Notes: generated by a model from the letters alone, not told the origin. DNA of 64,000 nt from CAVZZV01 sp963779845 (GCA_963779845.1 CAVZZV010000002.1:62001-126000); one strand, 5' to 3'; positions 36,596-46,143 are shown, numbered from the stretch's first letter. Translations and numbers: made by a program.

Positions 36596-38905
36596 CTATT
36601 TCTTCTTTTTTGCTGCTTTTTCGATAATTGATTTGCAATCTTCGAGGCTTAGCTCCCCGGGCGTCATTCCGCGGGGAATTTTATAATTCTTTTTCTCAAA
36701 GCTGATATAAGGCCCGTAACGGCCATTGAGGATTTCGAGACCAGGCATTTCGTCAAACTTTTGGATTAATTTGTTTTTTTCCTGCTTTCGCTTTTCTTCA
36801 ATAAGTTCGATAGCCCTGTCAAGGGAAATTGTTAAAGGATTGTCAATATCTTTTTTCAGGCTGTAAAACTTCGAATTATGCCTGGCATAGGGTCCGAAGC
36901 GGCCAATTCCGATAACCACCTCCGCCTCTTCATAATTCCCCAGAGACCTGGGAAGCCTGAAAAGCTCAAGGGCTTCTTCAAGGCTAATAGTTTCCAGTCT
37001 CTGGCCTTGCAAAAGACTGGCAAAACGTGGTTTTTCGTCATCAGTGGCTTCCCCTATCTGGACTACCGGGCCAAATCTGCCTATTTTTGCAATGACTTTT
37101 TTGCCGCTGGCAGGATCAATACCCAATTCTGTTTCCCCTCTGGCCCTGTCCCCATGTTCGGTGGTTTTCTCCACAATTTTATGAAAGGGTTTATAAAAGT
37201 GGTCGATCATTTTAGTCCACTCTTTTTTCCCGTCGGCAATAAGGTCGAATTCCTCTTCCACGGTTGCTGTGAACTGATAGTCCATGATATTTGTAAAATA
37301 CTGCTCAAGAAAATCGGTGACCACCATTCCAATATCAGTAGGAAAAAGCTTGGACTTTTCCAATCCAAAATTTTCAGTTTTTTCAGCAGATTCAATCTGG
37401 TTTTTTTTCAGGACCAGCTCTTTGTATTTTCGGGTGCTACCCGGTCGATCTTCCTTCACCGCATAATTTCGCTGCTGGATGGTGGAGATGGTCGGGGCAT
37501 AAGTGGAGGGTCGGCCAATCCCCAATTCTTCCAGTTTTTTTACCAGACTGGCTTCTGTATAACGGGGCGGATGATTGCTGTACCTCTCGGTGGCCGTGAT
37601 TTTATCAAGGGCCAGAGGATCATTTTCCTTGAAGGGGGGCAACAGGCCTTTAACTTCTTCTTCCTGCTCATCATCACTCGACTCAATATAAAGTTTCAGG
37701 AACCCGTCGAATTTTAATACCTCTCCCGTGGCAATAAAAAGATCATCGATTTTGTTGTTTCCTATTTTGATGGTCGTTTTTTCCAGGAGGGCGTCACTCA
37801 TTTGCGAAGCCAGGGTCCTTTTCCATATCAGTTCATACAACTTTTTTTCCTGCGCTGTACCTGAAACGTCATTCTGGTCCATATAAGCAGGGCGGATGGC
37901 TTCGTGTGCTTCCTGCGCTCCTTTCGATTTGGTTGAATATTTACGGGTATGAAGGTATTCTTTACCAAACGCGGACTCAATCACTTTGGCAGCAGAGGAA
38001 ATGGCCGCAGACGACAGGTTCATGCTATCCGTCCTCATATAGGTTATTTTCCCGTTTTCATAAAGTTTCTGTGCTACGACCATGGTCTGAGAAACGGAAA
38101 AGCCAAGTTTCCGGGAGGCTTCCTGTTGCAGGGTAGAGGTTGTAAATGGGGGTGCCGGCGATTTCTTCCCCGGTTTTTTGCTCACTTCCTGAACATGGAA
38201 GTTTGCCGATTTTAATTTTTCCAGTAAATTCTTTGTGGTTTCCTGATCTTTTAGCCTCTTATCAAGCTCTGCTGACATAGAAACCTGTTTCCCCTCCTTA
38301 TTAACGGTATCGAAAAGCGCAATTACCCTGAAAGAAGAGCTGCTTTCATGAGCAATAATTTCCCTTTCGCGCTCTACGATAAGCTTAACAGCGACCGACT
38401 GTACCCGACCTGCAGAAAGGGAAGGCTTGATTTTTTTCCATAAAATAGGTGAAATTTCAAAGCCCACCAACCGGTCCAGGATCCTTCTGGCCTGCTGGGC
38501 ATTTACAAGATTGGTATCGATGGTCCTGGGGGTTTTAATGGCATTTAATATGGCATCCTTGGTAATCTCATGAAAAACTATCCTATGGGTATTCTCAGGT
38601 TTAAGCTTTAATTCCTGAAACAGATGCCAGGATATCGCTTCCCCTTCGCGATCCTCATCAGAAGCAAGCCATACAAGTTTCGCATTTTTGGCCAGTTTTT
38701 TAAGTTCATCTACCACTTTTTTCTTGTCGGCAGGAACAATATATTCTGGTTGGTAATTGTTATTAAGGTCTATACCAAAATTCTTCTTGGATAAATCGCG
38801 AATATGACCAAAACTGGATTTAACCAAAAAATCTTTACCAAGAAACTTTTCAATTGTTTTCGCCTTAGCCGGCGATTCAACGATGACCAAATTTCCTTCA
38901 TTCAT
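36596..38905 (-). CDS. topA: DNA topoisomerase I
   Basis: A 769-residue type IA topoisomerase. The Toprim domain starts NLVIVESPAKAKTIEKFL and includes ASDEDREGEAISWHL. The catalytic Tyr is in KITYMRTDSMNLS, and RPSTYAPTISTI marks the central domain. The C-terminus has topoisomerase C-terminal repeats (GRFGPYARHNSKFYSLKK, GRYGPYISFEKKNYKIP) in place of zinc ribbons, the usual arrangement in this phylum. It relaxes negative supercoils. It lies 7 bases before the arginase-like gene and divergently from the PBP gene. Confidence 0.97.
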   Translation of the reverse strand: MNEGNLVIVESPAKAKTIEKFLGKDFLVKSSFGHIRDLSKKNFGIDLNNNYQPEYIVPADKKKVVDELKKLAKNAKLVWLASDEDREGEAISWHLFQELKLKPENTHRIVFHEITKDAILNAIKTPRTIDTNLVNAQQARRILDRLVGFEISPILWKKIKPSLSAGRVQSVAVKLIVEREREIIAHESSSSFRVIALFDTVNKEGKQVSMSAELDKRLKDQETTKNLLEKLKSANFHVQEVSKKPGKKSPAPPFTTSTLQQEASRKLGFSVSQTMVVAQKLYENGKITYMRTDSMNLSSAAISSAAKVIESAFGKEYLHTRKYSTKSKGAQEAHEAIRPAYMDQNDVSGTAQEKKLYELIWKRTLASQMSDALLEKTTIKIGNNKIDDLFIATGEVLKFDGFLKLYIESSDDEQEEEVKGLLPPFKENDPLALDKITATERYSNHPPRYTEASLVKKLEELGIGRPSTYAPTISTIQQRNYAVKEDRPGSTRKYKELVLKKNQIESAEKTENFGLEKSKLFPTDIGMVVTDFLEQYFTNIMDYQFTATVEEEFDLIADGKKEWTKMIDHFYKPFHKIVEKTTEHGDRARGETELGIDPASGKKVIAKIGRFGPVVQIGEATDDEKPRFASLLQGQRLETISLEEALELFRLPRSLGNYEEAEVVIGIGRFGPYARHNSKFYSLKKDIDNPLTISLDRAIELIEEKRKQEKNKLIQKFDEMPGLEILNGRYGPYISFEKKNYKIPRGMTPGELSLEDCKSIIEKAAKKKK

Positions 38906-38995
38906 AGCGACGTTCCCTCCTTATGGTAAGATTTTAAAAGCTGCAAAGTAAAATAAAACAAACACATAGTTCAAATTTTGATTAAAAATTATTGT

Positions 38996-39003
38996 TATTT
39001 TTG
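38996..39003 (+). promoter_or_regulatory. TAnnTTTG -7 box upstream of the PBP gene
   Basis: TATTTTTG lies 18 bases before the chosen ATG of the class A PBP gene, in the 116-base divergent region with topA. A TTTTG lies at 38976-38980, closer than the standard ~19-base spacing. The match is therefore partial. Confidence 0.35.
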
Positions 39004-39021
39004 CCTCAAAGCACCGAAAAA

Positions 39022-41382
39022 ATGAGTTCAGATAAAAAAAAGAGCAATTATTATATCCGTATTTTCTGGTTGGTTATCCTTATTCCTCCGGTATTTATTT
39101 TCCTGATCTTCCTCCTGATTTCCATGGGGAAGCTGGGAACCCTTCCCACTTTTGAAAGTCTTGAAAATCCCGAGAACAATCTGGCTTCTGAAATTTATAC
39201 CGAGGACAAAAGGCTGCTTGGGAAATTTTTTGTCGAGAACAGGACTTTCGCCAATTATGAAGACCTTTCCCCTTATCTGGTCAATGCCTTAATTGCCACA
39301 GAGGATATCCGGTTCGAGAAACATTCCGGCGTGGATGCCCGTGGACTGATGCGCGTTATCGTAAGGACGATTATCGGAGGACAAAATACCGGGGGAGGAA
39401 GCACACTTAGCCAGCAATTGGCCAAAAATCTTTTTAATACCCGGGAAAACCAGCACATGAGTAAATTACGCAGGAGTATTGATCTGGTAATAATTAAACT
39501 TAAAGAGTGGAATACTGCTGTCCGGTTGGAGCGGTATTATACTAAAAAAGAGATCCTGGTGATGTACCTTAACACCGTTTCATTTGGTCACGAAGCTTTT
39601 GGTATTAAATCGGCTTCCGATATTTTTTTCAGTTCCACGCCGGATTCATTGAACCTTCAGCAAGCAGCTACGCTGGTAGGGGTGCTTAAAGCTCCTACCT
39701 ATTACAGTCCGATCCGGAATCCGGAAAATTCTATTCGTAGAAGAAACCTTGTTTTATCACAAATGGAAAAATATGACTTTATTGACGAAGCAAGGCGTGA
39801 TTCTATAGCCCGGCTTCCCATTGAAATTAATTTTAATGCCCAGAGCCATACTTCCGGTCTGGGAACCCATTTCCGCACCTATTTAAGGAAGACACTGACT
39901 GCCGTAAAACCCGTTCGCGCAAACTATTACTCGTATGACAGTTATCAGGAGGATTCTCTTCGCTGGGAGCGTGATCCTACCTATGGCTGGGTCAATAAAA
40001 ACCCGAAACCCGATGGCACTCCCTATAATATCTTCACGGATGGATTAAAAATATATACAACCATCAACTACAAGATGCAACAATATGCTGAAGAGGCGGT
40101 GTCGGAACATCTGGGCAGGTTATTGCAAAAAGAATTCTTTGCAGAAAAGAAGGGCCGAAAAAACGCACCATTCTCCAACGATCTCACATCTAAGGAGATA
40201 GAAGACATTATGGTTAGGTCCATGCGCAGGACAGACCGTTACGACATACTTAAGGCATCAGGAATGAGTCCGGATTCGATAAAGCTTGTCTTTAATACCA
40301 AAAGGAAGATGAAAGTTTTCACCTGGAATGGGGAAAGAGATACTATTATGAGTCCCATGGACTCCGTCCGGTATTATAAATATTTTCTTCAGGTGGGAAT
40401 GATGGCGATGGAACCCGGTACCGGACATGTAAAGGCATATGTAGGGGGGCATAACAGTCGTTATTTTCAATACGATCATGTTACCCAGGGTAAAAGGCAG
40501 GTTGGATCGACCATTAAACCTTTTCTATATACCCTCGCCATGCAGGAAGGGTATTCCCCCTGTTATCAGGTGGCAAATATCCCGGTGACCTTTGCCGTAA
40601 ATGACACCACCTGGACACCCAAAAATTCAGGGAATTTCGACATGGAGGGAAAAATGGTTACCCTGGAATGGGGCCTGGCCCATTCGGTGAACTACATCTC
40701 TGCATGGCTGGTTAAGAGACTGAATGCTCAGGCTGTTGTGGACATGATAAAAAAGATGGGGGTTAAGAGTAAGGTTGATCCCGTTCCTTCGGTTATCTAT
40801 GGTACTTCTGATATCAGGCTCTCAGAAATGGTCGGGGCATTCAACACTTTCCCCGGAAAGGGCATCTTTGTGGAACCTATATATATTACCCGTATTGAGG
40901 ACAGGATGGGAACTGAAATTGGCTCTTTTCAACCAGTGAAAACAGAGTCAATCAGTGAAAAAACAGCTTATTTGATGACCCAATTATTGGGAAATGTGGT
41001 AAACCGGGGTACAGCGGGAAGATTAAGGTGGGTTTTCAATCTTACAGCAGAAATGGGAGGGAAAACAGGTACTACCCAGAATCAGTCTGATGGCTGGTAT
41101 ATGGGAATTACCCCTAAACTTACTGCCGGAGTATGGGTTGGGGCAGAGGATCGTTCCGTACATTTTGATTACCTGGGAAAGGGTTCAGGCTCCTATATGG
41201 CCCTTCCTATCTATGGATATTTTATGCAGAAGGTATACGCCGATTCCACGCTGAACATAAGCCAGGAAGACCATTTTGAGAAACCGGAGGGATTCAATAT
41301 GGTCCTTGATTGTCCGGATGTGGAGAAGAACGCCGGAGTGGTCCGTTCCAATTTGCATTATGAAGAGACCGATGAGTTTTAA
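39022..41382 (+). CDS. Class A penicillin-binding protein (PBP1A type)
   Basis: The start chosen is ATG 39022 (MSSDKKKSNYYIRIFWLVI), since the upstream TTG adds only ten non-conserved residues. After one membrane anchor comes the GT51 glycosyltransferase domain (IATEDIRFEKHSGVDARG, GGGSTLSQQLAKNLF, RLERYYTKKEILVMYLN). The transpeptidase domain follows with SxxK (GSTIKPF), SVN (AHSVNYIS) and KTGT (GGKTGTTQN). The enzyme polymerises and cross-links peptidoglycan at the inner membrane. The stop overlaps that of the convergent ABC gene. Confidence 0.95.
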   Translation: MSSDKKKSNYYIRIFWLVILIPPVFIFLIFLLISMGKLGTLPTFESLENPENNLASEIYTEDKRLLGKFFVENRTFANYEDLSPYLVNALIATEDIRFEKHSGVDARGLMRVIVRTIIGGQNTGGGSTLSQQLAKNLFNTRENQHMSKLRRSIDLVIIKLKEWNTAVRLERYYTKKEILVMYLNTVSFGHEAFGIKSASDIFFSSTPDSLNLQQAATLVGVLKAPTYYSPIRNPENSIRRRNLVLSQMEKYDFIDEARRDSIARLPIEINFNAQSHTSGLGTHFRTYLRKTLTAVKPVRANYYSYDSYQEDSLRWERDPTYGWVNKNPKPDGTPYNIFTDGLKIYTTINYKMQQYAEEAVSEHLGRLLQKEFFAEKKGRKNAPFSNDLTSKEIEDIMVRSMRRTDRYDILKASGMSPDSIKLVFNTKRKMKVFTWNGERDTIMSPMDSVRYYKYFLQVGMMAMEPGTGHVKAYVGGHNSRYFQYDHVTQGKRQVGSTIKPFLYTLAMQEGYSPCYQVANIPVTFAVNDTTWTPKNSGNFDMEGKMVTLEWGLAHSVNYISAWLVKRLNAQAVVDMIKKMGVKSKVDPVPSVIYGTSDIRLSEMVGAFNTFPGKGIFVEPIYITRIEDRMGTEIGSFQPVKTESISEKTAYLMTQLLGNVVNRGTAGRLRWVFNLTAEMGGKTGTTQNQSDGWYMGITPKLTAGVWVGAEDRSVHFDYLGKGSGSYMALPIYGYFMQKVYADSTLNISQEDHFEKPEGFNMVLDCPDVEKNAGVVRSNLHYEETDEF

Positions 41383-43088
41383 GCCAGCCTTCCGGGAAGG
41401 GCGGAAATCAACTCTCTCGTATAGGGGCTTCCGGGATGGCTGTAAATTGTTTCGGGAATTCCCTCCTCTTCAATTTTCCCATCCTTCATAATGATCATGC
41501 GGTCCGACATGTACTTTACCACTGCCAGATCATGGGAGATAAAAATGTAGCTTAACCCGAAATCCCGCTTTAAATCGTTCAACAGGTTTAGGATCTGGGC
41601 CTGAACAGAAACATCAAGGGCAGATACGGATTCGTCCAGGATCAGGAATTCGGGTTCAGGGCACAGTGCCCTGGCAATACCAATCCTTTGCCGCTGTCCG
41701 CCTGAAAACTGATGGGGATATTTCTCAAGGTCTTTTCTGTTTAATTCCACCTTTTGAATAAGCTCAACGGCCCGGTCCTCGATTTCTCTTTTCGACAACC
41801 CGGGAAAATGTGTATGGATCACCTCCTTCATCATATTTCCGATGCTGATCGACGGATTCAGGGAGGAGTAGGGATCCTGGAACACCACCTGCACATTTTT
41901 GCGAAAGTTTTTCAATGCTCTTCCTTTTAGCTTTGCAATATTTTCTCCTTTGAAAAGGATATCCCCTGAATGGTTTTTCAGAAGTTTCAGAATGGTCTTT
42001 CCCAGGGTGGTTTTCCCACAGCCGGATTCCCCTACCAGTCCAAGGGTTTCTCCTCTGTGCAGGATAAGGCTGACATTATTCACTGCCCTGGTGGTTTCCT
42101 TTTTCAGATTGAATAAAGAAACTGAACGGAGATAGCTAACGGAGAGATGCTTAATTTCGAGAAGAACTCCCGGGTTTTTCTCTTCTGCTTTTGCCCTCTC
42201 TGCCTTCCCGGCAGTTTTTGTTTCTTTTATTGTTCCCGGGGGCGGTGTTCCCTGTTCAAAATCCTCAATGGTAGGAAGTCTTGGAGGCTTTTCGTTCAGT
42301 GGGGGTTGACAGGCAAGCAATCCGCGGGTATATTCCGTTTGTGGATGGGTGAAAATTTGTTGCACAGGATTATGTTCAACCACCCTGCCGTTTCTCATAA
42401 CGACCACTTCATCCGCAATCTCTCCAATCAAACGGAGATCATGGGAGATAAACAATACCGAAATATTATATTCCGACTGGAGATCTTTTAAAAGTTTTAT
42501 AATTCTTTTTTGAACGGTAACATCCAGGGCGGTGGTGGGCTCGTCAGCAATCAGCAGTTCGGGCCCGGTGGAAAGTGCCATGGCGATCATCACTCTTTGC
42601 CTCTGGCCCCCGCTCAGCTGATGAGGATAGGAATTATAGATTCTCAAAGGATCTGGCATTTTCACCCGGGTAAAGAGCTCAAGAATATGAGTTTTACGAT
42701 TATCACGATGGGTATCTTTATGCCTCTTCAACAGTTCATCAATTTGTTCCCCGCATTTCATGGAAGGATTCAGGGAACTCATCGGCTCCTGGAAAATCAT
42801 GGCGATCCTCTTGCCCCGGTAGTTATTCATCTCTTTTTTGTTGAGACTGAGAAGATCAACGGTCTTTTCTCCTTCGTGAAAGAGGATTTTACCCCCTGTG
42901 GAATTGAGTCCGGGGGGCAATAAACCCATGATTGAAAGTGCCGTCATGGATTTTCCTGAGCCCGATTCTCCAACTATGCCGCAAACGCGACCTCTGGGGA
43001 CCGAAAAGTCTATTCCTGAAAGAATGGAGGAATCGGATTCTTTGACAGAGACGGATAAATTTTGGATTTCGAGAAGAAATGGAGGCAT
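41379..43088 (-). CDS. Tandem peptide-type ABC transporter ATPase (Dpp/Opp/YejF type)
   Basis: The start ATG 43088 (MPPFLLEIQNLSVSV) fits the family; the longer frame adds 11 residues. Two complete nucleotide-binding domains are fused. NBD1 has GESGSGKSMTALSI, LSGGQRQRVMIAMAL and LIADEPTTALDVTVQ. NBD2 has GESGCGKTTLGKTI, FSGGQRQRIGIARAL and LILDESVSALDVSVQ. Each ends in the oligopeptide-family extension (AEYTRGLLA-like, GSPYTRELISALPG). No permease or binding protein is coded nearby, so the partner membrane subunits must be elsewhere. Confidence 0.94.
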   Translation of the reverse strand: MPPFLLEIQNLSVSVKESDSSILSGIDFSVPRGRVCGIVGESGSGKSMTALSIMGLLPPGLNSTGGKILFHEGEKTVDLLSLNKKEMNNYRGKRIAMIFQEPMSSLNPSMKCGEQIDELLKRHKDTHRDNRKTHILELFTRVKMPDPLRIYNSYPHQLSGGQRQRVMIAMALSTGPELLIADEPTTALDVTVQKRIIKLLKDLQSEYNISVLFISHDLRLIGEIADEVVVMRNGRVVEHNPVQQIFTHPQTEYTRGLLACQPPLNEKPPRLPTIEDFEQGTPPPGTIKETKTAGKAERAKAEEKNPGVLLEIKHLSVSYLRSVSLFNLKKETTRAVNNVSLILHRGETLGLVGESGCGKTTLGKTILKLLKNHSGDILFKGENIAKLKGRALKNFRKNVQVVFQDPYSSLNPSISIGNMMKEVIHTHFPGLSKREIEDRAVELIQKVELNRKDLEKYPHQFSGGQRQRIGIARALCPEPEFLILDESVSALDVSVQAQILNLLNDLKRDFGLSYIFISHDLAVVKYMSDRMIIMKDGKIEEEGIPETIYSHPGSPYTRELISALPGRLA

Positions 43089-43121
43089 AAATAACGATAT
43101 AAAGTATTTTATATAGGTCAA

Positions 43122-43500
43122 AACTAAAAAAATATAATCTTACCATTACAATCAATATTTAATTTTTGGATAATATGTTTCAAGCTTACCCGTCTGATCG
43201 TTTTTTACACCTGCTGCTTTATGCATAAACATTACCTTCAACCTTAATCTCAAATTTAGATTTGCAACAGCTCCTACGAGCTTCATCAATTAGCCAGAAC
43301 CCGCCTTTCTACCCTCTTAGGCAGGACCCCGGGTAAGGTATTTGATAATAGCAATTGCCCTTTTTTAAGAATATTGTAAAAATTTCCGGTCGCTTTCCTC
43401 TTGCTTATGTTTTTGCGAACGCATACTTTCCAAGACTGCCCTATGTAGAACTAAACCTTCCAAATGTTCCCAATTGAGCAACTTTTTTTATGCATTTTAA
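43122..43500. other. Intergenic stretch without recognisable gene
   Basis: This interval between the ABC ATPase gene and the first XRE module has no open frame with protein-like character on either strand, and I recognise no RNA gene in it. It marks the left edge of the accessory island. A GC-rich patch (gcaggaccccgggtaagg) is the only noticeable feature. Confidence 0.5.
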
Positions 43501-43504
43501 TTAC

Positions 43505-43524
43505 GTATTTTTGTAAAATCATTG
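43505..43524 (+). promoter_or_regulatory. Promoter element of XRE module 1 (shared with module 2)
   Basis: gtatttttgtaaaatcattg contains a TATTTTTG -7 box (43506-43513), 35 bases before the XRE start codon. The same 20 bases with one change precede the second XRE gene. It may also act as an operator for the XRE protein. Confidence 0.55.
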
Positions 43525-43548
43525 TAAATACTTACTTATTTGAGCAAC

Positions 43549-43890
43549 ATGTTAAACATCGGAAGCAAAATATCTTTACTCAGGAAAGAGAAAGGATGGT
43601 CGCAAAGCGACCTTGCAGAACAAATTAGCGCATCAAGGGAGATAATTGGAAAATACGAGCGTAACGAAAATTCACCTTCTCTTGAAATGGCTTTAAAAAT
43701 GGCTAAAGCATTTGGCGTAACAGTTGATTTTCTTTTAGGTGAAGGCGAGTATTCTTCTTACGACCAAGATACCATTGACAGGATAAAAAGTATCCAGAAA
43801 ATGGATACCAATACTAAATCGGTGTTGTTTAATGTAATTGACACCTACATACAAAATTTTAAAACAAAACAGGCGTTTGCCACAAAATAA
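43549..43890 (+). CDS. XRE-family transcriptional regulator, module 1
   Basis: A 113-residue protein with an N-terminal helix-turn-helix (IGSKISLLRKEKGWSQSDL, then SREIIGKYERNENSPSL and MAKAFGVTVDFLLGEG). The C-terminal helical tail may dimerise. The first in-frame codon is a TTG at 43540, but the ATG at 43549 is preferred. Its stop is 7 bases before the antitoxin start, so the three genes look like one operon. The same order is repeated at 48.9 kb. It probably autoregulates the module through the shared promoter element. Confidence 0.85.
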   Translation: MLNIGSKISLLRKEKGWSQSDLAEQISASREIIGKYERNENSPSLEMALKMAKAFGVTVDFLLGEGEYSSYDQDTIDRIKSIQKMDTNTKSVLFNVIDTYIQNFKTKQAFATK

Positions 43891-43897
43891 AAGGATT

Positions 43898-44116
43898 ATG
43901 AAACAAGTAGTTTTAAACGTACCGGACAACAAATACCCGTTCTTTATGGAACTGGTAAAAAGCCTCGGTTTTGTTAAAGTGCCTGACGAAGCTAAGTTGA
44001 CAAAAAAAGAGAAGGAGTTTGTGGAAGGGACTAAAAATTCTCTCGAACAAGTGGAGCAACATTTGAAAGGAGAAATTAAGTTAAAAACCGCAGACCAGTT
44101 GTACAATGAGCTTTAA
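43898..44116 (+). CDS. Putative antitoxin of RelE-type module 1 (DUF2683-like)
   Basis: The start chosen is the ATG at 43898 (MKQVVLNVPDNKYPFFMELV), after the XRE stop. The longer frame from 43838 overlaps the XRE gene. The 72 residues begin with a short beta/helix motif and continue as a charged helix ending TADQLYNEL, a typical C-terminal toxin-wrapping tail. It overlaps the toxin start by 11 bases. The function is inferred from that overlap and the RelE-type partner; no experimental family name is claimed. Confidence 0.75.
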   Translation: MKQVVLNVPDNKYPFFMELVKSLGFVKVPDEAKLTKKEKEFVEGTKNSLEQVEQHLKGEIKLKTADQLYNEL

Positions 44117-44438
44117 CATTTACACCACCGACTTTTTTGACAAGGAACTGAAAAAGCTTTCCAAAAGATATCCGTCTGTAAAGAACGATTACAAAGCCCT
44201 TGTTAATTCCTTAAAAGAAGAACCCAAACAAGGACAGGCACTTGGCAAGGATTGTTATAAAATCCGCATGGCTATTTCCTCAAAAGGTAAAGGCAAAAGC
44301 GGTGGAAGCCGTGTAATCTCCTGTGTTAAAATTATTGCTGAATCGGTTTTCTTACTGTCCATCTTTGATAAAGGAGATAAGGGAAATATTTCCGATAAAG
44401 AACTGGATAAGCTGCACCCAATAGATACTATTATGTAA
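44106..44438 (+). CDS. RelE/ParE-family toxin, module 1
   Basis: A 110-residue protein with the RelE/ParE fold layout. DFFDKELKKLSKRYPS is an amphipathic N-terminal helix, LGKDCYKIRMAISSKGK a central strand with basic residues, and VFLLSIFDKGDKGNIS the C-terminal strand, followed by a helix. Family members are mRNA-cleaving or gyrase-targeting toxins; the exact target is not known here. It is intact, unlike its paralogue at 49.5 kb, and is preceded by an overlapping antitoxin gene. Confidence 0.85.
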   Translation: MSFNIYTTDFFDKELKKLSKRYPSVKNDYKALVNSLKEEPKQGQALGKDCYKIRMAISSKGKGKSGGSRVISCVKIIAESVFLLSIFDKGDKGNISDKELDKLHPIDTIM

Positions 44439-44439
44439 C

Positions 44440-44600
44440 CCAATGCTAGTTACATCAGCTAATGTTGAAGCCCCACCAACCATGATATTCCATGCAGTAT
44501 TGAAATCATCACCCCCTCCGTTTGCGGCAACATCTGCAACTACTTCAATAAAACCAAGCCTTTCATCAACACCAGACTTTATACAGACCGGCCAGTTCAA
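44440..44600 (-). pseudogene. Fragment resembling Rhs-type C-terminal tail
   Basis: An open minus-strand frame without gene ends reads VCIKSGVDERLGFIEVV, then ADVAANGGGDDFNTAWN and VGGASTLADVTSIGL. It resembles the piece AANSGGGDWRPPMALNEV...GAIGLTQIG in the Rhs remnant at 50.7 kb, with the same AAN-GGGD start. It is therefore likely a scrap of a variable Rhs tail. It lies downstream of, and antisense to the end of, the module 1 toxin gene. Confidence 0.4.
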
Positions 44601-44639
44601 AGAACTTCACTTCCATTTTAAAATTATCATTTTTTCTTT

Positions 44640-45058
44640 TAATTGAAAAAATATTTGGGCTTTCAGTTAAAAATTATTCAGTTAAAAGAAAAAGTTATGG
44701 CTGTTTTAACACACTACGGCATTTTTAACCGCTTAGGCAACCCCCAAAGCCAGCGGGGGCAGGCAAGGTTTTTGGAGAAAAAATTTTTACGGATTTCGTT
44801 TCTGTGGATAGTTTCAGATCCTGGATAATTATCGGTTCATACCACATAAAATTTTTTCTTCAAAACCTTTAGGCTTTACCTTGCGCGGGCATGGACGGTG
44901 GCTTTACCTTTGCGCTAAGCGGTTAAAATGAGCCTTCAGAGCTTTGACCTAGGTTTATCGGGGGATTGAGCCCGGTTCGAAGTGGTTTTCCCCGGTTTCA
45001 GGAAAGGGCCTGGTTCGAAGCGGCGGGCGAGCGGAGGGGCAAAAAAGACAGGGGGAAC
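44640..45058. other. Non-coding stretch left of the ORF6N remnant
   Basis: No protein-like frame is visible. The right part is unusually GC-rich for this island, with two copies of ggttcgaag (near 44974 and 45014) and a run rich in gcgggcgagcgg. This composition is like leader regions of conjugative elements, but no origin of transfer can be named. Confidence 0.35.
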
Positions 45059-45100
45059 TTTACAAAATACCACTTAAATAAACAATTCATTTTGTAAAGT
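45059..45100. repeat. Perfect 11-base inverted repeat
   Basis: CTTTACAAAAT at 45059-45069 and ATTTTGTAAAG at 45090-45100 are exact reverse complements separated by 20 bases. It lies just downstream of the ORF6N remnant (relative to that gene's direction). It could be a protein-binding site or a transcript end; there is no sequence evidence to choose. Confidence 0.6.
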
Positions 45101-45139
45101 GGCTGGATTTTTTGCCCTGGGGATGAGTTTGACTATGGA

Positions 45140-45650
45140 TTATTCCTTATCGTCGTGAGGTTTGTAGCCTATCTTTTTCCGGTTTTTCTGGTCAAATTCT
45201 TCCTGTTTGGCTTTTTCAAGTTGCTTCAGGTATTCAAAAATCAGCATTATTTTATCGTCCTGCTCAATATCTTTCTTTTCAAGGTGTTCGAGCTTTTGCA
45301 ATATTTCTCTGTGCGTTTCCACCAGTTCACGCATTTTCGTAAAAACCCTGATGATCTGGATATTCACCATAATTGCCCGGTCGCTGTTCAAAACACTTGA
45401 CAACATGGCAACTCCCTGTTCTGTAAAAACCAACGGGGCTTTCCTTAATCCCATCTTTTCACTATTGGATATCACAATTTGTGATTTCCAATTTTCCATT
45501 TCTTCTTTGGTCATCTGGAATCATAAAATCTTCCGGAAAGCGTTTTATCATTGCGTCCTTACCGGCCTCATTTAATACCCTTGTTTCATACATCGTATAA
45601 TTCGGCAAGGTCTCTGTCAATGCATCACCTTTATTGCCCCTTATCAGAGT
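45140..45650 (-). pseudogene. ORF6N/KilA-N-type domain protein, frameshifted
   Basis: The downstream frame reads MTKEEMENWKSQIVIS, RKAPLVFTEQGVAMLSSVLN, NIQIIRVFTKMRELV and a helical tail ending YKPHDDKE. This is the usual C-terminal part of ORF6N DNA-binding proteins common on mobile elements. The N-terminal domain continues upstream in other frames (YETRVLNEAG, IKRFPEDFM). At least two single-base shifts separate the parts, one near 45520 and another near 45590. No intact gene can be made. Confidence 0.8.
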
Positions 45651-45775
45651 ATATTTTGGTGATGTATGTGTTTCAACCGGTGAATATTAATGCATTTTCT
45701 TTACGCATCATGTTTGTTTTAAAGTTATCAAAAATAGATATTATAAATTGAGGTTCGCAATTTGCGACACCATTT

Positions 45776-46140
45776 TCATTTCAACGGATGGAACATACCC
45801 AGCTCCTCTTTTAAATCATCCAGGTTTGCCCGGATATACCGCTGCGTGGAGTAAATACTGGCATGACCGGCCATGTACTGCACTTCACGGATATTCTTTT
45901 CTTTTACCCACTGGCTGATGACACTTACCCGTATTTGTGTAAAACTGTTTAAGTATTCATGTTCTTGTTTTAGTTCCCGGAGCAGTTCCCGCATGGCATC
46001 TTTAATGTGCCCGCTGGTCCCGATGGTAATAAATAGCTTTTCAGATTTCTTGCCTTTCAGTTTCAGGAGCTTTGGGCGGATCCCGCTCATGTATTCCTGT
46101 AGCGGTAATATCTGGCTGGCATTGAGCTTTAAAACGCGAC
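45776..46140 (-). pseudogene. Tyrosine recombinase, C-terminal fragment
   Basis: Open frame without a natural start. It contains VLKLNASQILPLQEY upstream of the first Met, then LFITIGTSGHIKDAM, an R-containing FTQIRVSVISQWV, QYMAGHASIYSTQRYI with the His-x-x-Arg-like region and catalytic Tyr, and ends FHPLK. These are the last ~120 residues of a phage-type integrase of the kind found on Bacteroidota mobile elements. The catalytic domain is incomplete (the first Arg region is lost) and the N-terminal part is missing, replaced by a membrane-protein fragment on the other strand. Confidence 0.75.
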
Positions 46141-46143
46141 CCT

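Noticed and set aside
36878..37717. A 279-codon open frame on the plus strand
   Set aside because: It is fully antisense to topA and shows no protein-family pattern, while topA is clearly conserved over the same bases.
43260..43360. Integron attC-like or group II intron end in the gap after the ABC gene
   Set aside because: Some GC-rich inverted segments are present, but no attC core sites or intron-encoded protein could be found.
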